Assembly (NCBI RefSeq): GCF_001866055.1
Contig: NZ_MLQS01000018.1
Location: 5,562-69,561, forward strand
Length of the DNA stretch: 64,000 bases
Reading direction: 5' to 3'
Source of the DNA: Anaerobacillus alkalidiazotrophicus
Lineage (GTDB): Bacteria > Bacillota > Bacilli > Bacillales_H > Anaerobacillaceae
The notes beneath the pieces were generated by a model. The model searched no databases. It saw nothing but the letters and a program-made list of their open reading frames with translations, and was not told where the DNA came from. A program made the translations under genes and the position numbers. This document shows, one piece after another, positions 36,058 through 44,873 of this stretch. Numbering within the stretch: the first letter of the stretch is position 1; each line of letters begins with the position of its first letter.

Positions 36058-36382
36058 GCTCGTTTAAAGCGCTAAAGTGTTCGGGTGTCGTAGCTTAAAT
36101 TTCGTTAAAACATATTACTTATCGATTCATTTTATAAGGTAACTGTATATCCGAGTTTATGAAGTATTATTTATAATTTCAACATATTGACACAATCTAG
36201 CTCTATTAAAAAACGTGGTTTTATTTTATGATTATTGTAATGAGTATTATTAAAAATTAAGTATAACTTCTATCAGTGTTACTCCAATCCACTGGTTCCC
36301 AGTTATACTCCTACCACTGGCATAACAAACGTTAACTATGCCTTAAAAACTTAAAGAAATAACTATTTGGGAGGCGCATTAA

Positions 36383-36622
36383 ATGAGCTGTGGATGTTCG
36401 AAATTAGAAGATGGAAAAGCTATCGTAGATCATGTGAAAGGTAAAGGAAAAGAAAACGCGGTACCTAAAGTTTCACATAAAATTTCTTGTCAATGTGGAG
36501 AAATATTTACTTTAGAAAAAGTTGTGATGAATTGTCCAAATTGCAATATGACTTACGCAGTTACACCTTGTAGTTCAGATGATATTAGTAAAGTAAAGCC
36601 TGCTGGGATTAAATACGTGTAA
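36383..36622 (+). CDS. Small cysteine-rich putative zinc-binding protein
   Basis: A 79-residue protein with an N-terminal CGC (MSCGCSKLE), a CQCGEIF knuckle near residue 38, and CPNCNMTY near residue 52. The last two form a plausible zinc ribbon. Ribosome site GGGAGGC. Family not recognised. It could be a small nucleic-acid-binding or metal-handling protein. Confidence 0.65.
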   Translation: MSCGCSKLEDGKAIVDHVKGKGKENAVPKVSHKISCQCGEIFTLEKVVMNCPNCNMTYAVTPCSSDDISKVKPAGIKYV

Positions 36623-36761
36623 ATGTTCTAGACATGTTCATTTTTCCGTAGGGAAATTAATAATATAGTCGTCGTATATTAACAGTATCAAAATGGCAAA
36701 CCATTCATTTAATGGCTTAGAAATCAAATGTAATATGATTAAAAAAACTATATTTACCCGA

Positions 36762-36810
36762 TTGCGCAATTTTTCTCGTGAACATCACGAAATGAATTGC
36801 GCGTTTTTTT
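36762..36810 (+). terminator. Terminator after the Cys-rich gene
   Basis: A long stem (TTGCGCAATTT with AAATGAATTGCGC, inner TCGTGA/TCACGA) is followed by eight T residues. Confidence 0.85.
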
Positions 36811-37017
36811 TACGATATACATATCAGTTATCTGGTAAGTGGATAAGTTATTATTGGGGAAAGGAATTATTAACTTATGATTAACGACAGTAGTATAAAA
36901 TTAGTTTATTAAGCCAATATCATTAATAATTAAGAAATTTGAAATTACTGATTTACCTAAACGAATGGCTGAAGCTATGAAAATTGAATTTTCACAATAA
37001 GGAACGATTAAAATTTT

Positions 37018-37055
37018 GCGATGTTCATAATATGAGCATCGCTTTCGTTATTTTA
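37018..37055 (+). terminator. Hairpin terminator in the gap before the thioredoxin-like gene
   Basis: A perfect 11-bp stem GCGATGTTCAT/ATGAGCATCGC with one G-T pair and a T-rich tail. The gap 36623-37271 also has a short in-frame stretch (EITDLPKRMAEAMKIEFSQ, near 36941-36999) that may be the end of a decayed gene. Confidence 0.7.
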
Positions 37056-37271
37056 CAAGGAATTCCATTTAGGTCAGTGATAATAACAATAACTTTTAGT
37101 ATAAGTTCACATCTTTTTAAAAAATATATAGACAAGATTCATAGTTTTTATGTGATAATAATTACATTGCTTGGGATGATGTTCTATTAAGTTATAAATC
37201 ATAGATTTTTTTGACACAAAATAAAATAATGATCCGGATGGTTGATATTTTGCCATCTAGATTTAGAGCGA

Positions 37272-38486
37272 ATGCATAGGGGAGTGTTTAAGATTAGTCG
37301 TATTTTAATGAAAGTTTTTTTATTAGTATGTTTTTTTATCTCATTTAGTCAAGTAACATTGGCTGAGGAAGAGACGAACAAGATGTATTACTTAGGTAGT
37401 GATACTTGTCCTGTCTGCCAGGAGACTGCCAAATTTTTAGATAGGTTGGAGAACGAAGGAAACTTACGATATGAGATTATTCGAATTGAAATTAGTAGAG
37501 AAAGAGAAGAGGCACTTAGAATTTATGAAGAGTATGATATACCACCTCAAGAAAGGTTAGTTCCTTTATTTGTTTTCGAAGACAAGCATATACTTGGATT
37601 TAATCAAATTGTAGAGGCTGAATTGGCTGAGCGCTTGACTTATGGTAATGAAGGCAAAAGTGGGCGTTTTTTGAATAATGATTTTTTAGAAGGCGTGCCT
37701 TTAATTTTTGCAACAATCCTTATAGGCTCTGTGGACGGGTTTAATCCTTGTTCGCTATGGGCACTGATGTTTCTAATTAGTATGGTAATACGATTTAATT
37801 CTAGAAAAAAGATGGCCATTGTTGGTGGAGTTTATATTCTTACAATTGCAATCATTTATGGTTTATTCATGGTAGGAACTTTTTCTATAGTCGTTCGTAT
37901 CATTGATTATTTTTGGTTTAGGTTTGCATTGTTTTTCTTAGCAATGATTGTAGCTATAGTAAATATACGTGAGGGAGTAGGAAAAACATCACCTTTATCC
38001 TTTACGATCAAGGACAATCAGAAAAAAAACTTTGTAAAGAAAATTAGAGAAAGACTTTTCCGTGTCGAATCGATATTTGGAATTGTGATCGCTTCTATTT
38101 CAATTGCAGCCTTAGCTTCTTTCATTGAATTACCTTGTACTGCTGGATTCCCGATCATATGGAATGGCTTGGTTTCTAGCTATGGTATTGGATTAGGGGA
38201 GTACGGTCTGTATTTAATGTTATATTTATCAATGTATATTTTAATGGAAGTATCCATCGTTGTTTTCATGGTTTGGACAATGAGAAAAGCATTTATGGGA
38301 CAATTTATCGGTGAAAACCTGAAATTAGTATCTGGATTGTTAATGGGATTTTTAGCAATTGTTTTATTACTAGGTTACGAGTATATGAACAATATGTGGA
38401 TAGTATTAGGTGGGTCATTGGCAGTTATAGCAGTTTCATGTGTTGTTATGTTCGTAAGGAAGTATCAGAGTACGAAAAAGAATTAA
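37272..38486 (+). CDS. Thioredoxin-like domain fused to a CcdA/DsbD-like membrane domain
   Basis: A protein of about 404 residues. A signal-type helix (VFLLVCFFISFSQVTLA) is followed by an external thioredoxin-like domain with CPVC near residues 46-49 and a cis-proline loop (RLVPLFVF). Then come six or more membrane helices with conserved cysteines in FNPCSLWALMFL near 159 and ELPCTAGFP near 288, as in the two halves of CcdA/DsbD. It should pass reducing power across the membrane to its own thioredoxin domain. The start is uncertain: ATG 37272 and ATG 37308 have weak sites, while AGGGGAG is best placed for an ATT at 37293. Confidence 0.8.
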   Translation: MHRGVFKISRILMKVFLLVCFFISFSQVTLAEEETNKMYYLGSDTCPVCQETAKFLDRLENEGNLRYEIIRIEISREREEALRIYEEYDIPPQERLVPLFVFEDKHILGFNQIVEAELAERLTYGNEGKSGRFLNNDFLEGVPLIFATILIGSVDGFNPCSLWALMFLISMVIRFNSRKKMAIVGGVYILTIAIIYGLFMVGTFSIVVRIIDYFWFRFALFFLAMIVAIVNIREGVGKTSPLSFTIKDNQKKNFVKKIRERLFRVESIFGIVIASISIAALASFIELPCTAGFPIIWNGLVSSYGIGLGEYGLYLMLYLSMYILMEVSIVVFMVWTMRKAFMGQFIGENLKLVSGLLMGFLAIVLLLGYEYMNNMWIVLGGSLAVIAVSCVVMFVRKYQSTKKN

Positions 38487-38520
38487 TTTATGTAAATTCA
38501 ATAAACAAGACCTATGTTTT

Positions 38521-38560
38521 AAAAAGGCTTACTCTGTTTCCAAATAGGGTAAGCTTTTTT
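38521..38560 (+). terminator. Terminator after the thioredoxin-CcdA-like gene
   Basis: AAAAAGGCTTAC and GTAAGCTTTTTT pair around a 16-base loop. Confidence 0.88.
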
Positions 38561-38684
38561 GTTCCAAAAATAATCTATTCTACTTACTACAGACTTAATG
38601 GAAGTAATCCTAACTTTGGGGAAATTTTACTTGCTAGTTTGTTATAATAAAGGAAAATACTTGTTTGAAGGGGGATACGGAATA

Positions 38685-38766
38685 ATGGATTTAGGATTAA
38701 CTGGGAAAAGTAGCGATAATAATAGGTAAGGATATCCGAGGGCATAATTATTTTTTTGAAAGTTAC
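38685..38766 (+). pseudogene. Remnant of a short-chain dehydrogenase/reductase gene
   Basis: After GAAGGGGGAT the frame reads MDLGLTGK, the usual beginning of FabG-like reductases, then shifts after one extra A and continues in the next frame as KVAIIIGKDIRG, the family's first strand and nucleotide loop. Nothing further of the gene remains. The rest of the 38487-39248 gap is repeat. Confidence 0.6.
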
Positions 38767-38840
38767 TAAAGAATAGTGGGGGATTTGTTCCCCACTATTA
38801 GTTTCCATTTCCAAGTACTTAAAATGGGTATTTTCTTATC

Positions 38841-39130
38841 TAATCCAGAATTTATAAATTTCTAACTTGGAAACTGTCTAGCGCAAGCAGCCTACGAGCT
38901 CGGTAACTTCAGTCAAGCAACTGACTTTAATTACTGCTTGAAATTCTTCGTTGATTAGCTTCATGCAGCTTTGCTCCTGCGATTACTCGTCGCACAAAAC
39001 ACTGCTTCGAGGAAGCTTACTACGAAGCAGTACTTGAAGACGTAGAAGCACGTAAGAAGCCAAAGAGCGGCTTCTGTCAAAGGCCTTCCAGTGCCTATCG
39101 CTCGTGACCAAGGCGCTTGCGCTTTTCTTG
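38841..39130 (+). repeat. Family C modular repeat, copy 2
   Basis: Starts TAATCCAGAATTTATAAATT, contains the same interior as copy 1 but with a shortened 3' part, and ends CCAAGGCGCTTGCGCTTTTC. Confidence 0.8.
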
Positions 39131-39248
39131 TCTATTTGGTGATGAAATACAGTCATGATGATATTCGTTGTTTTAAGTCAATACCACAGAAACTCCCACT
39201 TCAAATTTCAGAGAATTTAAAGGCGTGAGTATTCAAATACTTCCAAAA

Positions 39249-39743
39249 TTACGGACGTATTGATACGAGTGTTCCAATAGGAACGATATTTGCTAATTCC
39301 TCTACATCTTTATTGTACATACGTATACAACCTCTTGATACAGCTTTACCGATTGAACTTGGATCATCAGTTCCGTGAATCCCATAATGTTGTTTTGATA
39401 AGCTCATCCACATTGTACCGAATGGTCCACCTGGGTTTGGTGCTTTATTTATAATAATAAAATCTCCTACTGGTGTCTGATGAAGTATTCTTCCTACAGC
39501 AATTGGATACTGTTTTTGAAGAACATCCTCTTTTAGTAATCTTAGCCAACGATTATTAATCGACACTTCTATTCGGTATGGGATAGTATGAGGGGATGGA
39601 AGACCTGGGATAATAATTGATTGCCCAGGGTAAATAAGGTTTGGGTTTATTGACGGGTTAGCTCTCATAATTGCCGATAATTGAATACGGTAATCTTTTG
39701 AAATCTGATTTAGTGTTTCACCAGGTTTAACGGTATGAATCAT
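39249..39743 (-). CDS. LysM-L,D-transpeptidase (YkuD-like)
   Basis: A 164-residue protein, the same length as B. subtilis YkuD. An N-terminal LysM repeat (residues about 3-48, [18 protein letters not shown] ... [10 protein letters not shown]) binds peptidoglycan. The YkuD domain has the HGTDDP and SRGCIRM motifs, with His123 and the catalytic Cys139. ATG 39743 follows AGAGGTGGTG; GTG codons upstream lie in the ribosome site itself. No signal peptide is seen, as in YkuD, which acts in spore cortex or coat. It forms 3-3 crosslinks in peptidoglycan. Confidence 0.9.
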   Translation of the reverse strand: MIHTVKPGETLNQISKDYRIQLSAIMRANPSINPNLIYPGQSIIIPGLPSPHTIPYRIEVSINNRWLRLLKEDVLQKQYPIAVGRILHQTPVGDFIIINKAPNPGGPFGTMWMSLSKQHYGIHGTDDPSSIGKAVSRGCIRMYNKDVEELANIVPIGTLVSIRP

Positions 39744-39920
39744 TTTTAACACCACCTCTTTACGTCAAGTTATTTCACAACAATTACTATAGACTATGTA
39801 ATCATCTATATAACGGTTATAGGTCAACAACGAATGAGTTATAGATGAAGAGCGTTTCTAACAACATTTAGCCTTATGTAGGTCCATTTCAGTAATTATG
39901 AAATTCACTCAAATAAATTG

Positions 39921-39944
39921 GAGCGATTTTTATAAATCGCTCCA
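39921..39944. terminator. Terminator after the DUF3231 gene
   Basis: A perfect 10-bp stem GGAGCGATTT/AAATCGCTCC with a 4-base loop, read on the minus strand. Confidence 0.8.
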
Positions 39945-39972
39945 ATAATTTAAACGTATTTTTCTTATATGA

Positions 39973-40974
39973 TCATCTCGTTAGCTTTATGCGATCTTCC
40001 ATTTGTGGTGGCTCTTCCATCCATCCATTTTTGATCATTATTTTTCCACCTTCATGTGCAAAAGCAAAAATATCCTTTGCAAGTAAAGTCATTTTTGCTG
40101 GTAAGTCATTTCGTAAACTAAAGGCTGTACCTAATGCATTACTTCCAAGTCCAAATGTCGTTAACAAACTCGTATTGTACATCATCAATTTATCAGAAAA
40201 TGGAGTGGTTTGTGATGTAGTCGCTTTACCAGCATGACTAGCTGGGGGTTCAATAAAGTTTTGCCGGTAAAACTCCCCTAGTTCAATTTCAATTTTTTTC
40301 GATAGCTTCATTCCTTTTGTAAGATATTTTTTCACTTCATCATTAGTAGCAACTTGAGCGAAGCCAATCATTAACTGCATTCCTACAAGATTTGTTTCTA
40401 TTGCATGGTGGATAAGAGAAACTTCAATTGTATTTAGTGATCTCTTATCACTAAACCAATCAAATCCACTTAAATAATCATTACTATGTACAAAAGTAAC
40501 TTCTTTTGGCATTGATACATAAGCAGGTCTTACTAACACCCCTTTTTCTAAAAGGAATTGATTTGCTTGACCGTTTATCATTTGAGCTTCTGCTGTTAAT
40601 CCTGTAAAAAAATAGTGAATATCCTTACGATAGGAACCACCGGTAAAAAGAGCATAAAGGCTCATCTCTATTTTCGTCATCATATGCAAGTACATAATAT
40701 CATACATGTAATCGAATAATTTAGGTACACCTTTATTTACATCGCTTTCTGTAAAACCAATTGGAATTACTGCACCTTCTTGCTGGAAAATAGCCGTAAT
40801 CGTTTCTATATTTTTTTGAGATCCCTCATAATGTGATTGTAACAATTGTTTTTCTTCAGCATTCGCGTGTTCAATTAGATGTTCTAAAATTCTGAGCATC
40901 ATTGTTTTTTCTTGATATGCCATCCACAGATTTGCCAATTCTGAAGATGTTATAGGTGCTTGTCCTGAAGCCAT
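39973..40974 (-). CDS. DUF3231-family protein (ferritin-like helical repeat, spore-associated family)
   Basis: A 333-residue protein made of two similar halves of about 165 residues, each a helical bundle (AYQEKTMMLRILEHLIEHANAEE in the first, VSLIHHAIETNLVGMQLMIGFAQVA in the second). This is the pattern of DUF3231, whose members are often related to spore-coat proteins. Ribosome site AGGAGG lies before ATG. No metal ligands can be assigned with confidence. Function unknown. Confidence 0.85.
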   Translation of the reverse strand: MASGQAPITSSELANLWMAYQEKTMMLRILEHLIEHANAEEKQLLQSHYEGSQKNIETITAIFQQEGAVIPIGFTESDVNKGVPKLFDYMYDIMYLHMMTKIEMSLYALFTGGSYRKDIHYFFTGLTAEAQMINGQANQFLLEKGVLVRPAYVSMPKEVTFVHSNDYLSGFDWFSDKRSLNTIEVSLIHHAIETNLVGMQLMIGFAQVATNDEVKKYLTKGMKLSKKIEIELGEFYRQNFIEPPASHAGKATTSQTTPFSDKLMMYNTSLLTTFGLGSNALGTAFSLRNDLPAKMTLLAKDIFAFAHEGGKIMIKNGWMEEPPQMEDRIKLTR

Positions 40975-41092
40975 TTAGGTAATTCCTCCTATTCTTTTTT
41001 CTTAATATAACCAGGGGAAAAAGAATTATACAATTATAAGAAAGCTAAGGCTTTCGCCATTAAGACCTGGCGTTAAGCCAAGTTTTTCTAAC

Positions 41093-41176
41093 ATAATCAG
41101 AATTTATAAATTTCTAACTTAGAAACTGTCTAGCGCAAGCGCCTATCGTTCGTGACCAAGGCGCTTGCGCTTTTCT
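41093..41176 (+). repeat. Family C modular repeat, copy 3 (minimal form)
   Basis: Only the left module (AATTTATAAATTTCTAAC, GAAACTGTCTAGCGC) and the right module (GACCAAGGCGCTTGCGCTTT) remain, joined directly. This 84-bp copy shows which parts are conserved. Confidence 0.8.
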
Positions 41177-41251
41177 GTGAAAGTAATATACTTTCATGCT
41201 GGTTTGTGCGTGTTAAACGCATGGGTGTTTTCTTGTGATGTTTTTCATAGA

Positions 41252-41267
41252 TGTGATTTTCATCACA
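41252..41267 (+). promoter_or_regulatory. FNR/CRP-type binding site
   Basis: TGTGA-N6-TCACA, lying within a perfect 9-4-9 palindrome AGATGTGAT-TTTC-ATCACATCT (41250-41271). It is about 140 bases before the 68-residue gene. A half-like site (TTGTGATGTTTTTCA) lies just upstream. The sequence fits FNR, the Bacillus oxygen-responsive regulator. Confidence 0.65.
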
Positions 41268-41407
41268 TCTTTAATAGTGCTGATTATCTTACAATCTTAT
41301 ACAGTTAGACAAATGCACTCTTGATTTTAGTATAGTTCAACCTTATTTTTAATACTAATTTGCAAGTAAGTCGACTTTACTTATCCGATTAAAAAGGGGG
41401 AATTTAA

Positions 41408-41614
41408 TTGAGAAAGTTTCTAATTAATATTGATCACAAACCTTTTGAAGAATTTGAAACGGTAGAAGAAGCGAATCAATATTACGACTCTTTAGTAGAA
41501 AGGCATGAAAATGTATATGATGATTTTTGTATTCTTGACTCAATGGAACTTGTGGAAATAGCAACATTTAATCAAGACGAAAAGGTGAAGCATCGTCTAT
41601 CAACTGTATACTAA
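41408..41614 (+). CDS. Small acidic hypothetical protein
   Basis: A 68-residue protein starting at TTG after AAAAAGGGGGAATT. It is acidic, with the pattern FETVEEANQYYDSLVERHENVYDDFCILDSMELVEIAT. No membrane segment. A terminator follows its stop. Family not recognised. The FNR-type box upstream suggests control by oxygen. Confidence 0.6.
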   Translation: MRKFLINIDHKPFEEFETVEEANQYYDSLVERHENVYDDFCILDSMELVEIATFNQDEKVKHRLSTVY

Positions 41615-41643
41615 TGATTGAATATTACATATAGATAAACATC

Positions 41644-41671
41644 AGCTAGGAGAATTATCCTAGTTTTTTTT
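41644..41671 (+). terminator. Terminator after the 68-residue gene
   Basis: CTAGGA/TCCTAG stem with a six-base loop and eight T residues. A family D palindrome follows at 41688. Confidence 0.8.
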
Positions 41672-41687
41672 GTTACCTTCAAATTTC

Positions 41688-41702
41688 GGGGGTCTGACCC
41701 CC
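41688..41702. repeat. Family D palindrome, copy 2
   Basis: GGGGGTC-T-GACCCCC as at 36043, with a related flank (AAAGCTTTAACGCGCTAAA) to its right. Confidence 0.75.
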
Positions 41703-41919
41703 GATGAGGTAAAGCTTTAACGCGCTAAAATTAGAGAAAAATTTGGTTAGCTGTTTTTATCCTACCTTTGAAGTATTGTAAATTAATTGGTTATTTGAAA
41801 TAATAGGTAGTAAAATGATTTTAGTTACCTGGATAATAGAGTAGGTACAAAACTGAGTAATTTTTGAGAAAAGTAGTGGAAACAAAAGGACTAACAAATA
41901 CATACTTGGAGGAAAAATC

Positions 41920-44697
41920 ATGACAGTAGAAAAACTGCTAATCGAAAAAAAGTATTATGAAATGATAATGCTAGATCAAGAGAATGATAATCTTGTACAA
42001 TTTCTTGGTAATTTATATATAAGTGAACAAAATAATAAAGATGCAGATCTTTCGTATATTCGTTTTTCACAAGGGGAAGTGTACTTTCAAAACAAAGATT
42101 ATGAAACTGCTATTTTCAAGTGGGAGAAGGTACATAATCACTTAGAGCAATGGGCAAGAAAAAATATGGCTGATGCTTATTATGAGCTTAGTCAATTTCC
42201 GAAAGCTATTGACTTATATAAATCCGTAACTAGTGAAAGTTTAGCTATAAATTCAGAAGTGGCATTAAAATTATTTTCCATTTACAACGAAATGGAGGAA
42301 CTGGATTTTGCAGCCGACATCATTAAAAAAGCAGTTTCTTTAAATCCAGATTATCCAACTTTGACCGAAGTTGCTCGTTCTTTTTTTGAAGAGTATCGTG
42401 ATTGGAGTAGCGCTATTGAACTTGTAGTTAATGAAGCAATCCGAACGGAAGACATACAGTGGTTTGAAGTATTAAATCATTATGTAGAAGAAGGGTTAAA
42501 CAAACCGACTCCGCCCGATTATTTTTCTAAACTATTAGAAGTGTTATATAGCCTGGATCAAAGATGCTTCGAAAAACTTGTTGTTTCACTTTGGAATAGC
42601 TATAAAGATGAAGAGGTGTATTTTTCGTGGTTAAGTGAAATCAATCGTTTATTCTTACGTCTCGAAATAGATTCAACTAAGACCTGGCACGATTTAGCTG
42701 CTAACTATTATGAAACTTATTTCAACTTGATTAGTGGACAATATTTACTAAAAGAAATAAAAGATATCGTTCCAGATTTACTTACGATTTGGTTACATGT
42801 TGCAGATGATACTTATTCAATATTTGCAGCAACATCTGTTCTTGCTTGGAATGAAAGCTTCAAAACATCAGTGAGTTCTAACATTGTAGAAAAAGCTGAA
42901 TATATCCTAAAGAATTCTAGCAAAGAAACAGTAAACATCGATCGAAGCATAGAATTATTTGAAGAAATTACAAATTGGACGAAGGGTCTTAAGTTAGATA
43001 TTGACCAACGTTTAAAATACTCCGTAAATAAAGTGAAAGATTTACAAACTAACTATCTTCTAATTACCGGAATGCAAGAGAATGGGAAGACGACTGTTAT
43101 CAAATCTTTACTAAGCGATAATAGTGGATCTAGTCCAGCTGGCACAGTTGTTTGTTATAGTAATGATAAAGAAATTCAATTGTATGAAATTTCTTCTCAT
43201 TCAATTCACCCGGTTGAAAGTTTCGATGAACTTCTTGAAATCAAACAAGAAGAGAAAGAGGAAGAGAATACACTGCAAACATCGCTTATTCACGTTAAAA
43301 TGCCAAACCGTTTTTTAGAAGAAAATCAGTTAACATTAATTAATATACCTGATTTTAATGACAGTACGAATGAAGCGATGAAACATAATAAAAAAGAAGA
43401 GTTAACTTATGTCCAGTTCGCTGACGGTTTGTTATATGTCTTAACTCCAACGACCCTCTTTACAGAAAGAGATCGTGAACTTTTACTAAAACTTCAAGAA
43501 CAATTACCAAACGTGTCAATCCATTTCTTACTGAAAACGGATGCTATTTATCATCAGGAAGAAGTAACTAAATTGGTAGAAGAAACACGTACGATAATTT
43601 CTGATAGTTTTCCCAAGGCTAAAATCTTCCCTTATTCAACGCATAATAAAAGCAGCAAACAAACGGATGACTTGTCTGGCTTCATTCAAGGATTATTTAA
43701 TTATCAGTCGAGAACTGACGTTCGTAACAGAAAGATATTATTTTACATTCGAGAAACCCTTACCTATCTTTTAAAAAGACGAGTGGAAACGGAAACTCAA
43801 ATAACTGAAGCCATACGATGGAAAGAAGATGTCGTTTCAAAGGTAAATGCAGCTGTTCACCAGTTAAGTGATTTGGAAAAGGAAAAAATGGACTTCATGC
43901 AACGTTCTTATAGGGAAATAAAAGATGACATTAAGATGGATCTAAAGATGACGATCCCAAAATTATTAAAAGAATGCTCTACATTAATAAAAGAGGATAG
44001 CAACTTTGGAAACATTCATATTGAACTAAACGAAAAGATGAATGAAAGAATTCATAATTATATCGAACATAGTGTATTACCAAAATTTTCAAAGGGTATT
44101 AATACCTGGATTGAAAAATCCACTGAGGAGTTTTCTCTTAGTCAAGACTATTTAGAGGAAATGAGTGAAGGCTTTAATATGATGTATGGACAGCTACGCT
44201 TTAATCTCAAATGCGACTTTAAAGTAGTTGACGATTGGAGCCGTGATGCTCTCAGAATATCAAATGGGGTACAATTAGAAACGATTAACATTCTAAATCG
44301 ATCAACACCTTCACAATTGGTTATGAAAGGGGCTGGAAAAGTATTTGGAACTCTTCTCCCAAACAAGACGATGTTATGTAACATGTACAAAAATCTTATC
44401 GAAAAAGAAGATTATGAAAAGGTAGCAGCAGCGATTACCAATCAATTTATGTTACAATTTGAATTGTTTGAAAAAGGCTTAGAACGTGATATTACGATGT
44501 TCTTTAAAGAACCATATATCGATTTACAAGAAGTAATCACAAACGAACAACTAGATATACAACATAAAAAAGAAAGATTACAACAGTTAAAATCGAACCC
44601 CGAAAACTACATTGATCCAATTACACTTTTTAAAGTGAAATTACTACAAATTGAAATGATGCAAGAAGAAACAAATAAGAGTTTGTTCTTTGCATAA
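41920..44697 (+). CDS. TPR protein with dynamin-like GTPase domain
   Basis: A 925-residue protein. The first part (about 1-170) has tetratricopeptide-type helices (YIRFSQGEVYFQNKDYETAIFKWEKV, ADAYYELSQFPKAIDLYKSV). A helical linker follows. A GTPase domain starts near residue 378: G1 GMQENGKTT (382-390), G3-like NIPDF near 475, G4-like LLKTD near 537. A long helical C-terminal region of about 300 residues resembles a dynamin stalk. It stands alone between terminators. A membrane-remodelling or stress role is possible; no tested function is known to me. Confidence 0.75.
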   Translation: MTVEKLLIEKKYYEMIMLDQENDNLVQFLGNLYISEQNNKDADLSYIRFSQGEVYFQNKDYETAIFKWEKVHNHLEQWARKNMADAYYELSQFPKAIDLYKSVTSESLAINSEVALKLFSIYNEMEELDFAADIIKKAVSLNPDYPTLTEVARSFFEEYRDWSSAIELVVNEAIRTEDIQWFEVLNHYVEEGLNKPTPPDYFSKLLEVLYSLDQRCFEKLVVSLWNSYKDEEVYFSWLSEINRLFLRLEIDSTKTWHDLAANYYETYFNLISGQYLLKEIKDIVPDLLTIWLHVADDTYSIFAATSVLAWNESFKTSVSSNIVEKAEYILKNSSKETVNIDRSIELFEEITNWTKGLKLDIDQRLKYSVNKVKDLQTNYLLITGMQENGKTTVIKSLLSDNSGSSPAGTVVCYSNDKEIQLYEISSHSIHPVESFDELLEIKQEEKEEENTLQTSLIHVKMPNRFLEENQLTLINIPDFNDSTNEAMKHNKKEELTYVQFADGLLYVLTPTTLFTERDRELLLKLQEQLPNVSIHFLLKTDAIYHQEEVTKLVEETRTIISDSFPKAKIFPYSTHNKSSKQTDDLSGFIQGLFNYQSRTDVRNRKILFYIRETLTYLLKRRVETETQITEAIRWKEDVVSKVNAAVHQLSDLEKEKMDFMQRSYREIKDDIKMDLKMTIPKLLKECSTLIKEDSNFGNIHIELNEKMNERIHNYIEHSVLPKFSKGINTWIEKSTEEFSLSQDYLEEMSEGFNMMYGQLRFNLKCDFKVVDDWSRDALRISNGVQLETINILNRSTPSQLVMKGAGKVFGTLLPNKTMLCNMYKNLIEKEDYEKVAAAITNQFMLQFELFEKGLERDITMFFKEPYIDLQEVITNEQLDIQHKKERLQQLKSNPENYIDPITLFKVKLLQIEMMQEETNKSLFFA

Positions 44698-44728
44698 AAG
44701 ATAAAATCTGTATTTATTTTATGTGAAA

Positions 44729-44792
44729 AAAGGAGTTGTCAATCTAAAGTGTACCCTTTTTAAAGGACATTTTAAACTGACAACTCCTTTAT
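44729..44792. terminator. Long inverted repeat terminator after the TPR-GTPase gene
   Basis: AAAGGAGTTGTCA and TGACAACTCCTTT form the outer stem, with partial pairing further in. It separates convergent genes; a short family C copy follows. Confidence 0.8.
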
Positions 44793-44810
44793 TTTTTAGG
44801 TAAGTATAAA

Positions 44811-44861
44811 ATTTTTGAAGTTGGAAAGCTGTCTAACTTCAGGCGCCATGCGCTTTTCTTG
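44811..44861 (+). repeat. Family C modular repeat, copy 4 (degenerate)
   Basis: GTTGGAAAGCTGTCTAACTTC is joined to AGGCGCCATGCGCTTTTCTTG, a short version of the left and right modules. Confidence 0.65.
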
Positions 44862-44873
44862 TTATTCTAAGAA

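Noticed and set aside
36693..37190. Two small plus-strand frames (36693-36884 and 36984-37190)
   Set aside because: Both run through strong terminator hairpins and have no ribosome site.
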